Origin: JAZRUY01 sp045598845
Lineage (GTDB): Bacteria > Verrucomicrobiota > Lentisphaeria > Victivallales > Victivallaceae
Reading direction: 5' to 3'
DNA length: 64,000 nucleotides
Assembly: GCA_045598845.1 (NCBI GenBank)
Contig: JAZRUY010000034.1
Coordinates: 30,391 to 94,390, forward strand
The notes under the pieces were generated by a model that made no database searches, was not told where the DNA came from, and saw only the letters and a program-made list of their open reading frames with translations. Shown here piece after piece: positions 1 through 7,085 of the stretch. The position numbers were made by a program, and so were the translations under genes. How positions within the stretch are numbered: position 1 is the first letter of the stretch; each line of letters starts with the position of its first letter.

Positions 1-818
1 TGTACTACTGGCAGTACGGGATATTCGTTATTTCTGTCACAGGAATCATTTGCGCCGGATTACTTGCCCGTGAATTATCCGTTATTTTTTCCGCGCTGGG
101 AATGCCTTGCCGCAGTAAGATAACGATAGCGGAATCAGTTTGCGCTTCCGTTATTTGTATGTCAGAATCGTTTCATTTCGCCTTGGCTTCATCAACAGTA
201 TTCATTATATTCATTAATTCTTTCTTCGCGGTTGAGTTGCTTGCATTGGCGGTGCTGATTTTCCTGGAATTTTATGAAACGGTTAAACCGGTTTTCGTCT
301 ATGATAAAATCACGGCGGTGAAATCCAGGCTGGTCTCCTGCGGGATATCCGTTTTCGTAGTTTTAATAATTCTTCCCATGGCATTGCTGTTGTTACGCCC
401 GGCGCGCTATATGATGTTTTTTATCGTTGCCACTAAAACGATGGATACCGGAGGTTATATCTTCGGGATGCTGAGTTCTTATCTTCCCGGCGGTAATCAT
501 AAAATCGCTCCGGCGGTGAGTCCGAAAAAGTCCTGGGAAGGTTTTGCCGGCGGTTTGCTGCTCAACGCGGCGGCGGTATATCTGATGTGGAAGTACGCTT
601 TTCCTTCCGCTTCGCTGGTTTTTTCCGTAATTTCAGGTATAATTCTCGGTATCGGCAGTTTCTTCGGCGATTTGACGGAATCAGGGGTGAAGCGGGCCGC
701 CGGCATCAAGGATTCCGGCAATCTGCTCCCCGGCATGGGCGGGGTATTCGATGTACTGGACAGTTTTATTTATAACGGCTGGATTTTCGTGATTCTATCG
801 GCGATATTCGGATTTTAA
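1..818 (+). CDS. cdsA: Phosphatidate cytidylyltransferase, 5' end missing
   Basis: Integral membrane enzyme that makes CDP-diacylglycerol from phosphatidate and CTP, the branch point of phospholipid synthesis. The frame is open from base 3, so the start lies outside the window. Several hydrophobic segments are visible, and the C-terminal part carries the CdsA signature: ESGVKR, then KDSGNLLPGMGGVFDVLDS around bases 680-765. Compared with the usual PGHGG...DR form, the His is Met (GMGG) and the Arg after Asp is Val (DV); I believe related PVC sequences show similar changes, so activity is still expected. The family assignment is firm. No terminator is visible before the next gene, 55 bases downstream. 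Confidence 0.9.
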   Translation, partial: YYWQYGIFVISVTGIICAGLLARELSVIFSALGMPCRSKITIAESVCASVICMSESFHFALASSTVFIIFINSFFAVELLALAVLIFLEFYETVKPVFVYDKITAVKSRLVSCGISVFVVLIILPMALLLLRPARYMMFFIVATKTMDTGGYIFGMLSSYLPGGNHKIAPAVSPKKSWEGFAGGLLLNAAAVYLMWKYAFPSASLVFSVISGIILGIGSFFGDLTESGVKRAAGIKDSGNLLPGMGGVFDVLDSFIYNGWIFVILSAIFGF

Positions 819-873
819 TGTATTTTTACCGTTTGTAAATGTTTATGGCACAGTTAACGGGAGTCAGCGTGTT

Positions 874-1362
874 ATGGAAGAAAAAATAATTGCTCTTCTG
901 AGTGAAAATGCCAGGATGGGGATGGATGAACTGGCGGCCCGGGCGGGCACAACGGAAAAAAACGCCGCGAAAATCATTGCCGGATTGGAAAAGCGCGGAG
1001 TTATCTGCGGTTATACCGCGATTCTGAATGAAGATGAACTGGCCAAGTCCGACCGTATTGTGAAAGCGCTTATCGAAGTGAAAATAACTCCGCGGCGCGA
1101 CGGCGGTTTTGATTCCGTGGCCCGCCGTATCGCCCGTTTCCCTGAAGTTACGGATGTGCTGCTCATTTCCGGCGGATTTGATTTGCTGCTCACGGTAGAG
1201 GGACGCTCTTTGCAGGAGGTGGCGTCTTTCGTGGCGGCCAAACTTTCCACTATTGACGGTGTTATTTCCTGTAACACCGGTTTTATGCTGAAAAAATATA
1301 AGGAATCCGGCAGGATAATGCAATGCGATGAAGATTATGAAAGACTCAAAGTCACCCCGTAA
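874..1362 (+). CDS. Lrp/AsnC-family transcriptional regulator
   Basis: 162 aa, the usual length for Lrp/AsnC proteins. Residues 1-55 form the winged helix-turn-helix (start MEEKIIALL, with DELAARAG and KIIAGLEKRGVI). Residues 65-145 form the ligand-binding RAM/AsnC domain (VKALIEVKI, ending IDGVISCNTGFMLKKY). These proteins bind DNA as multimers and respond to amino acids. The end overlaps the start of an aminotransferase gene by 35 bases in another frame, so the two are almost certainly co-transcribed and the likely effector is an amino acid handled by that enzyme. Which one cannot be told from sequence. Confidence 0.9.
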   Translation: MEEKIIALLSENARMGMDELAARAGTTEKNAAKIIAGLEKRGVICGYTAILNEDELAKSDRIVKALIEVKITPRRDGGFDSVARRIARFPEVTDVLLISGGFDLLLTVEGRSLQEVASFVAAKLSTIDGVISCNTGFMLKKYKESGRIMQCDEDYERLKVTP

Positions 1363-2518
1363 AAGTTATGTCGCCGCCAATATCGCCGGGTTGAAGAAAA
1401 GCGGAATCCGCGAATTCTTCGACTTGGTCAGCACCATGGACGATGTGGTGAGTCTCGGTGTCGGCGAGCCGGATTTCGTTACCCCGTGGGTTATCCGCGA
1501 AAGCGGAATTTTCTCTTTGGAAAAAGGGCATACCGGTTATACCTCCAATTTAGGTATGCCGGCGCTGCGGCAGGAAATCTGCCGGTATGTGGCTTCCGGA
1601 TATCATGTTGAGTACAATTGGAAAAATGAATGTCTGGTCACTATCGGGGTAAGCGAGGCGCTGGATATCGCGATGCGGGCTCTGCTGGAGCCTGGTGACG
1701 AGGTGCTTTATACGGAGCCGTGCTTTGTTTCTTATCCGGCCGAAGTGATTATGGCCCGCGGCGTTCCTGTTCCGGTGCCGACTTTCAGCCGCGACGGATT
1801 CGCTTTGGATCCCGGCGAGCTGGAAAAGCGGATAACTCCGAAAACCAAGCTCCTGTTACTGAATTTTCCCTGTAATCCCACCGGCGCGGAAATGCCGAAA
1901 GACAAACTTAAGCAGGTGGCCGCGCTGGCGGTAAAATACGATTTGGCGGTGATTACGGATGAAATTTATTCCGAATTGCTTTACGATGGCAAACATACTT
2001 CGATTGCTTCGCTGCCCGGTATGCGGGAGCGGACGGTTTTTCTGCACGGATTTTCCAAGGCTTTCGCCATGACCGGCTGGCGCATCGGTTATGCCTGCGG
2101 TCCAAGCGAAATCATCGATGCGATGATGAAAATACACCAGTATGCCATCATGTGCGCTCCCACCACTGCGCAGGAGGCGGCGCTGGAGGCTTTGCGCGGC
2201 GGCACCCGCGAGATGGAACGGATGCGGGCAAGTTATATGGAGCGGCGCAATATCATTGTATCCGGATTCAACCGTATCGGTCTTCCGTGCCTGATGCCCA
2301 AAGGCGCATTCTATGCGTTTCCTTCTATTGCCGGCACCGGCCTGAGTTCGGTGGATTTCGCCGGAAAATTGCTTAAAAGCGAGCGGGTGGCGGTGGTTCC
2401 CGGCAGTGCCTTCGGAGCCAGCGGCGAGGGATTTGTAAGGTGCAGTTATGCCGCCGGCATTGCGGAAATCCGTGAAGCGCTGGTGCGCATCGAGCGTTTT
2501 TTAAGTCGTCTTGCGTAA
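1328..2518 (+). CDS. PLP-dependent class I/II aminotransferase
   Basis: 396 aa fold-type I aminotransferase (aspartate/aromatic aminotransferase group). Visible landmarks are NFPCNPTGAEM (substrate-binding NPTG), VITDEIYSELLYDG (Asp and Tyr contacting PLP) and HGFSKAFAMTGWRIGY, where Lys244 is the Schiff-base lysine. The Arg in the C-terminal FVRCSY is the carboxylate-binding Arg. The start overlaps the Lrp gene by 35 bases; an alternative ATG lies at 1337. Pairing with an Lrp-type regulator suggests amino-acid-responsive control. The amino acid specificity is unknown. Confidence 0.92.
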   Translation: MKIMKDSKSPRKSYVAANIAGLKKSGIREFFDLVSTMDDVVSLGVGEPDFVTPWVIRESGIFSLEKGHTGYTSNLGMPALRQEICRYVASGYHVEYNWKNECLVTIGVSEALDIAMRALLEPGDEVLYTEPCFVSYPAEVIMARGVPVPVPTFSRDGFALDPGELEKRITPKTKLLLLNFPCNPTGAEMPKDKLKQVAALAVKYDLAVITDEIYSELLYDGKHTSIASLPGMRERTVFLHGFSKAFAMTGWRIGYACGPSEIIDAMMKIHQYAIMCAPTTAQEAALEALRGGTREMERMRASYMERRNIIVSGFNRIGLPCLMPKGAFYAFPSIAGTGLSSVDFAGKLLKSERVAVVPGSAFGASGEGFVRCSYAAGIAEIREALVRIERFLSRLA

Positions 2519-3173
2519 GTTTATCGTAAAATATTTTCTGATACTTTCCGTTCCGGCGGCAGTGTTTTTCCCTTTGCGCGCCGATGTTTATCTTCCGGCA
2601 TCTGCCGCCGCTGTTTCATCCGTTGCGGATTGCGGCGGAGCGGTTTTCCGCCGCGCCTGCCGGATTAACGGAATTCCGCTTGAACTGGAAGTCTATTCCG
2701 TTAAATCCGCTCTGGCGGATTTTCTTACCCGCCTGACCTGCCGTTTCCCTGCCGCATCGGTCTGCGGTTTCGGCAACGGCGCCCGGGTGGAAATATCTTC
2801 CGGAAACTCATTGGAGCGCCTGCTGGTAATTTCCTGCGGCGATGACCGTCCGCTGACGGTTTTCCGCACTGTTCTGCCTCCTGATGCCGTCTCAGCGGAA
2901 CCGGTCTGGAGCAAGGACTTGCCGCGGTTGCCGGCCGGAGCCGCTCCTTTGCAGGTGCTGGAATTCTCCGGCGGCACTGTCTGCGGTATGTTTTCTATAA
3001 ACGGGGATGCCGGGCCGGTGTTCCGCGTTTCCGACTCCGGACTGCGGTCGGCCGGCTGGATTCCGGCGGCCGATTCGGAAGATTCCGGCGGTATGTACCG
3101 CCGCGGCGATGAGCTTCTGCAAACGGAATTTTCAAGTTCCGGAATCGGAACTTACTGCTTGTACCGGAGATGA
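2511..3173 (+). CDS. Exported protein of unknown function
   Basis: 220 aa, not recognised. It begins with a TTG codon that overlaps the aminotransferase stop by 8 bases. The N-terminus (MRKFIVKYFLILSVPAAVFF) looks like a Sec signal peptide: two basic residues and then a hydrophobic run ending near residue 24. The rest is beta-rich, with regularly spaced Gly and Val and several Cys (CGG, CRI, CGFG, CGD), suggesting a periplasmic fold. It is last in a three-gene + strand run and converges on the sigma factor operon. TTG is the only in-frame start near the previous gene, so the exact N-terminus is uncertain. Confidence 0.55.
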   Translation: MRKFIVKYFLILSVPAAVFFPLRADVYLPASAAAVSSVADCGGAVFRRACRINGIPLELEVYSVKSALADFLTRLTCRFPAASVCGFGNGARVEISSGNSLERLLVISCGDDRPLTVFRTVLPPDAVSAEPVWSKDLPRLPAGAAPLQVLEFSGGTVCGMFSINGDAGPVFRVSDSGLRSAGWIPAADSEDSGGMYRRGDELLQTEFSSSGIGTYCLYRR

Positions 3174-3196
3174 ATTTTTCGGATTGACGGCTGCCG

Positions 3197-3703
3197 TCAG
3201 TAAATATATCCGTACATCAGGGATGCCAGTTCTTCGTTCAGTTCTTCCGCATCTTCAGCCGCATTGTAGTAGTAATCCGCCAGAGTCAGGACTATATCGG
3301 AAACAGTGAATAAATTTTCATCCTGGTTATCAGCGGCGGTTTCATTTCCGCTGCCGATATCCCACCGTTCCAGCACTTCGTCCAGCTCCGCGGCGAGCGC
3401 TTCGTCCGCGGAATATATTTCACTCGTCTCCTCCGGCAAATATTCCTCAAGACCGTAAATCCCGGTTTCGGATGCCGTATAAAATGTTGTTTCCGAAGCG
3501 GGAGATTCCGCCGGAATGAATCTTTCCGTTGTCCACATCAGCGCGGCGCACAATACCGCCGCCGCGGCGATCCATTTCGGCGCGGCGGTCATACGCCGGC
3601 CCAGCCTGATTGCCGCGGCTTTTTTTCCGGCGGCCGCCAGGATGCGCGCCTCCGTTTCCGCCGGAATTACCGCAATCTGTTTTTCATTCGGAAAGTTATT
3701 CAT
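3197..3703 (-). CDS. Putative membrane anti-sigma factor
   Basis: 168 aa with a cytoplasmic N-terminal part (about 43 residues), one transmembrane segment near residues 44-60 (WIAAAAVLCAALMW) and an acidic, Tyr-rich C-terminal tail likely in the periplasm. It overlaps the upstream ECF sigma gene by 4 bases (translational coupling), which is the classic place for an anti-sigma factor. No HxxxCxxC zinc motif is present, so it is not a ZAS-type anti-sigma factor. Function is inferred from position and topology only. Confidence 0.6.
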   Translation of the reverse strand: MNNFPNEKQIAVIPAETEARILAAAGKKAAAIRLGRRMTAAPKWIAAAAVLCAALMWTTERFIPAESPASETTFYTASETGIYGLEEYLPEETSEIYSADEALAAELDEVLERWDIGSGNETAADNQDENLFTVSDIVLTLADYYYNAAEDAEELNEELASLMYGYIY

Positions 3704-4266
3704 AGCAGTTCCCCGTTATCCGATTCCGCGATATTTGCCCGCAGCCGTTTCAGCGCATATTGCATCCGCGCCAGCGCGGTGTTTAGCGGACAGCCCTGAA
3801 TTTCGGCTATTTCCTTAAACGGCACCCCCTGTTGCCGGAGCAGAAATACTTCCCGTTGCTCCGGTGTCAGGCGCTCCACCGCCTTGTCGATGACCGCTCC
3901 GAGCTCAGCGTTTTCCAGTTCCTCGGCCGGCGTGACAGTATCGGCGGTTTCCGGCAGTTCCTGTACCGGTACATATTCCTTACCGGCGCGCAGCCGGTCA
4001 TAAAAAATATTGCGCGCCACCCGGAACAGCCAGGCGTTGAATTTTCCCTGATGCCGGTATTCCGGCAATTTCCTGATCACTTTCAGCCAGGCCAGTTCAA
4101 ATACTTCGTCCGCCTCGGAAACATTGCCGGTGAGGTGATTCAAAAAACCGTACAGCGGCATCCGGTGGCGGAAATACAGCGTTTCAAAAGCCTGTTCATC
4201 GCCGTTTTTCCCGTAGGCGGCAATAAGTTCAGCATCATCGGCCCCGCTGTACCAATCTTCTCCCAT
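3700..4266 (-). CDS. ECF-type RNA polymerase sigma factor
   Basis: 188 aa. Sigma region 2 spans about residues 25-95 (FETLYFRHRMPLYGFL, then FNAWLFRVARNIFYDRLR, which recognises and melts the -10 element). Region 4 spans about 125-180 (LTPEQREVFLLRQQGVPFKEIAEI followed by a helix-turn-helix, NTALARMQYALKRLR). No region 1 or 3, as expected for ECF sigmas. Overlaps the putative anti-sigma gene. It sits 36 bases after a Nudix gene in a long minus-strand run; a perfect palindrome at 4279-4291 lies just upstream and could be a control site. Confidence 0.9.
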   Translation of the reverse strand: MGEDWYSGADDAELIAAYGKNGDEQAFETLYFRHRMPLYGFLNHLTGNVSEADEVFELAWLKVIRKLPEYRHQGKFNAWLFRVARNIFYDRLRAGKEYVPVQELPETADTVTPAEELENAELGAVIDKAVERLTPEQREVFLLRQQGVPFKEIAEIQGCPLNTALARMQYALKRLRANIAESDNGELL

Positions 4267-4278
4267 ACTCTACCGATA

Positions 4279-4291
4279 ACGGAATTTCCGT
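4279..4291. promoter_or_regulatory. Short palindrome upstream of the ECF sigma gene
   Basis: ACGGAA-T-TTCCGT, a perfect 6+6 palindrome in the 36-base gap between the Nudix stop and the sigma start. It could be an operator or chance, since GGAA/TTCC words are common in this genome. Confidence 0.25.
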
Positions 4292-4302
4292 CCTTAATAT
4301 TG

Positions 4303-4707
4303 TCATACGCCGGCGATAAAATCCCAGACTTCCGCATCCGCCTCCAATAATTCCGCCGGGCGTCCGCCGTGAAGCGGAACCCAGAGGAATCGCTGTCCTT
4401 CCAGCGGTCTGAGCCTGCCGGTGTTTCCGGCCGGCAGCGCCCGTATGAAATGTAATTCCAGCCGCGTTGCCGGCGGGTACAGCACCAGCCGGTATATTTC
4501 ATCCAGCGCCAGTACGGGAAAGTCCAGTTCTTCCAGCAGTTCCCGTTCCGCCGCCTGCTGCGGGCTCTCCCCGGGTTCCAGTTTTCCGCCAGGGAACTCC
4601 CATCCCGCCGGCGGTTTGTTTTCCGGACGGCTGGCCAGCAGTACTTTTCCGTTGCTGATTATTACCGCGGCCGCCACCCGGATCCGGCGGACTCCGTCGT
4701 TCAGCAT
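4303..4707 (-). CDS. Nudix hydrolase (MutT-like)
   Basis: 134 aa. The Nudix box is complete: GGKLEPGESPQQAAERELLEEL, residues about 40-61 (GX5EX7REUXEEXGU with Asp in place of the last Gly). The N-terminal strand VAAAVIISNGKVLLASRP and the motif GWEFPGG resemble MutT/NUDT1-type enzymes that hydrolyse oxidised (d)NTPs. The ATG overlaps the pyrD stop and has a GGAG Shine-Dalgarno inside pyrD. Substrate is not certain; a nucleotide is most likely. Confidence 0.88.
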   Translation of the reverse strand: MLNDGVRRIRVAAAVIISNGKVLLASRPENKPPAGWEFPGGKLEPGESPQQAAERELLEELDFPVLALDEIYRLVLYPPATRLELHFIRALPAGNTGRLRPLEGQRFLWVPLHGGRPAELLEADAEVWDFIAGV

Positions 4708-5621
4708 TGTACCGCTCCGACAATATCCGCCGCTCCGGCGATGCCGTTGCGGTCCAGATAGGCGTTGAGTCCGTCTATGACTTTCAGCGCGGCGAAGGGG
4801 TCGGTGAAATTGGCGGTTCCCACCGCCACGGCGGATGCGCCGGCGAGCATGAATTCCGCCGCGTCTTCGCCGGAGGTTATGCCGCCCATTCCGATAACCG
4901 GTATTTTCACCGCTTTCGCCGTGTCATATACCATTCTCACCGCCACCGGTTTTAATGCCGGGCCGGAAAGACCGCCGGTGCGGTTGGCGATTTTCGGCCG
5001 TCTGGTATTGATATCGATGGCCATTCCGGGAATAGTGTTGATCAGCGACACCATGTCGCTGCCTTCCGCTTCGGCGGCGCGGGCGAAATCCGCCACGCAG
5101 GTAACATTGGGGCTGAGTTTGGTGATGATCGGCAGCGAGCAGCGGCTCCGGACTTCGCGTACCACTTCCGCGGCCAGCCGCAGATCGGTGCCGAACGCCG
5201 CGCCGCCGGATTTCACGTTGGGACATGAGATGTTGATTTCCAGCGCGGCTATGCCTTCGGATTCCTCCTGCAGCGCCGCCGCCGTTTCTCCGTATTCCTC
5301 TATGGTTGTTCCCCAGATATTGACAATCACCGTGGCGCCGCTGCGGCGGAGTTGCGGCATATAATGCTCATCATGCAGAAAACGCTCCACTCCCGGTCCT
5401 TGCAGACCGATGGCGTTGAGCATTCCTCCGGTTACTTCCGCGGTGCGCGGCATCGGGTTGCCCGGCGACGGGGTCATCCGGATCCCCTTCACCACCACCG
5501 CCCCCAGGCGGGAAATATCGTAATAGCGTCCGTATTCGGCTCCGTATCCAAAAGTTCCGGAGGCGGTCATCACCGGGTTTTTCAGCACCAGCCGCCCCAG
5601 ATTGCAGCGTAAATCAGCCAT
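4701..5621 (-). CDS. pyrD: Dihydroorotate dehydrogenase, class 1B catalytic subunit
   Basis: 306 aa FMN enzyme oxidising dihydroorotate to orotate in pyrimidine synthesis. Family landmarks include PVMTASGTFGYGAEY, INISCPNVKSGG, KLSPNVT, and the FMN phosphate loop GMGGITSGEDAAEFMLAGASAVAVGTA. The neighbouring pyrK shows it is the NAD-linked class 1B type. The start is set at ATG 5621 (MADLRCNLG) because a GGAG ribosome-binding site lies 7 bases upstream, overlapping the pyrK stop. A longer reading frame beginning at 5651 lacks that support. Confidence 0.95.
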   Translation of the reverse strand: MADLRCNLGRLVLKNPVMTASGTFGYGAEYGRYYDISRLGAVVVKGIRMTPSPGNPMPRTAEVTGGMLNAIGLQGPGVERFLHDEHYMPQLRRSGATVIVNIWGTTIEEYGETAAALQEESEGIAALEINISCPNVKSGGAAFGTDLRLAAEVVREVRSRCSLPIITKLSPNVTCVADFARAAEAEGSDMVSLINTIPGMAIDINTRRPKIANRTGGLSGPALKPVAVRMVYDTAKAVKIPVIGMGGITSGEDAAEFMLAGASAVAVGTANFTDPFAALKVIDGLNAYLDRNGIAGAADIVGAVQC

Positions 5622-5625
5622 AAAT

Positions 5626-6417
5626 TCACTCCGTGTATATCCGGTTGACATTGAAGACCGGTCCGTCGGCGCAGGCGCGGGCGTACTCCCATCCGGCCGC
5701 GTTGCCGGACTTTACTTTTACCGCGCAGCTGAAACAGGCGCCGATCCCGCAGCACATCATGTGATCCAGCGACAGTTCCCCGGCCAGACCGCGTTCCCGC
5801 ATCAGTTTCGCCAGCGCCGTCAGCATCGGCTGCGGTCCGCAGGCGGAAATAAAGTATTTTTCCGCCGGATTTTCCGCCAGCAGTTTTTCCAGCAGAGCGG
5901 TTACTCTCCCCCGTTCGCCCAGCGATCCGTCGTCAGTGGAAATCATCACCCGGTAGCCGGCGGCGGCATATTTTTCCGCCAGCAGGATATCGTCGGCGGT
6001 GCGCGCGCCCAGAAGTACGGTCCCTCCCGGCGAACGCGAGGTCAGCATAAAGGTGGCGGCGGAGCCGTAACCGCCGCACACCGCCAGCTGGGTGAATCCC
6101 GCCGGAGCGGTGGAAAAACCGTGTCCCAGCGGCCCCATCAGATTGCATACCGCTCCGGCTTTCAGCCGCGCCAGATGTTCCGTTCCGCCGCCGACTACTT
6201 TATACACCACGGTAATCCGGCCGTTTGCAGCATCGCAGATGGAGAACGGCCGCCGCAGAACGCGTTCTCCGGAATCGTCTATCCGCACATGTACGAATTG
6301 TCCCGGCTGTGCCTCCGCCGCGATTTCCGGAGCCTCGCATTCGATCCGGAAATATCCGTGGCCGAGCGGAGTGTTGGCGGCGATCCCGCAATCGAAAGTT
6401 TTTTGATATTTCTGCAT
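5626..6417 (-). CDS. pyrK: Dihydroorotate dehydrogenase electron transfer subunit
   Basis: 263 aa. An FAD-binding ferredoxin-reductase-like barrel (RRPFSICD, the RxxSxx FAD motif near residue 55) is followed by an NAD-binding domain (LAVCGGYGSAATF, ISACGPQPML). A C-terminal 2Fe-2S cluster site has four Cys: CCGIGACFSC and ARACADGPVF. It passes electrons from PyrD to NAD+. It lies 4 bases upstream of pyrD on the same strand, so the two form a heterotetramer module. Confidence 0.94.
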   Translation of the reverse strand: MQKYQKTFDCGIAANTPLGHGYFRIECEAPEIAAEAQPGQFVHVRIDDSGERVLRRPFSICDAANGRITVVYKVVGGGTEHLARLKAGAVCNLMGPLGHGFSTAPAGFTQLAVCGGYGSAATFMLTSRSPGGTVLLGARTADDILLAEKYAAAGYRVMISTDDGSLGERGRVTALLEKLLAENPAEKYFISACGPQPMLTALAKLMRERGLAGELSLDHMMCCGIGACFSCAVKVKSGNAAGWEYARACADGPVFNVNRIYTE

Positions 6418-6429
6418 AATCCGCGCCTT

Positions 6430-7053
6430 TCAGTCGCAGTTGAAATACGGATTTCCGGTCTTTTCCCTCCCTGCTTCGGTGGAGGGTCCGTGTCCGGGAT
6501 GAATCATCGTGTCATCCGGCAGCGGAATGATAACATCGTGAATGGATTTCAGCAGTGTCTGCCAGTCGCCGCCCGGCAGATCGGTTCTTCCCACCGATCC
6601 GGCGAATACGGTGTCTCCTGAAAAAAGGTGGTTGCCGAACAGAAATCCGCTGCCGCCGGGTGTATGCCCGGGCAGATGCAGCAGTTGAAATACCTTTGCA
6701 TCGCCGTCCGGAATTTCCCCGGTGGTTTCCGGCAGATTTTCCGCCGCGTCCAGACACCCTTCCAGCGCATTGTCCGGGCTGCGGTAAATCGGCAGATCCT
6801 CCGGAGCCAGATACACATAATCCGGTTTCAGCGCCGCTGTCACTTCCCCCAGCGCATGGATATGGTCCGCATGGGCATGGGTGAGCAGCACCGCACAGGA
6901 GGCCGGCCGCAGTGATTCCGCCGCCGCGGTTATCTCCTCTCCGTCGCCGCCCGGGTCGATGATATACAGCCGGATGCCTCCGGCCGGTGTTTCCTCGCTC
7001 ACCAGATAGCAGTTGGTGGCCAGCACCCCCACCGGCAAAGTGTGTATTTGCAT
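6430..7053 (-). CDS. MBL-fold metallohydrolase, glyoxalase II-like
   Basis: 207 aa. The metal ligands are all visible: THAHADH with His59, His61, Asp63 and His64; His130 in HLPGHTPGG; Asp147 in FSGDTVF; and the His in MIHPGHGP. This is the GloB/YcbL group of small hydroxyacylglutathione-hydrolase-like enzymes. It has no C-terminal glutathione-binding domain, so the substrate may be another thioester. GAGG lies 7 bases before the ATG. It sits 12 bases upstream of pyrK. Confidence 0.88.
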   Translation of the reverse strand: MQIHTLPVGVLATNCYLVSEETPAGGIRLYIIDPGGDGEEITAAAESLRPASCAVLLTHAHADHIHALGEVTAALKPDYVYLAPEDLPIYRSPDNALEGCLDAAENLPETTGEIPDGDAKVFQLLHLPGHTPGGSGFLFGNHLFSGDTVFAGSVGRTDLPGGDWQTLLKSIHDVIIPLPDDTMIHPGHGPSTEAGREKTGNPYFNCD

Positions 7054-7085
7054 GAACAGTCCTCTTTCGGTTTAGATTTTCCGGT

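Noticed and set aside
3183..3198. TGACGGC/GCCGTCA inverted repeat between convergent genes as a terminator
   Set aside because: The loop is too short and no T-run follows on either strand.
5602..6621. 339-codon open frame on the + strand
   Set aside because: Antisense to pyrK; low-complexity composition, no motif.
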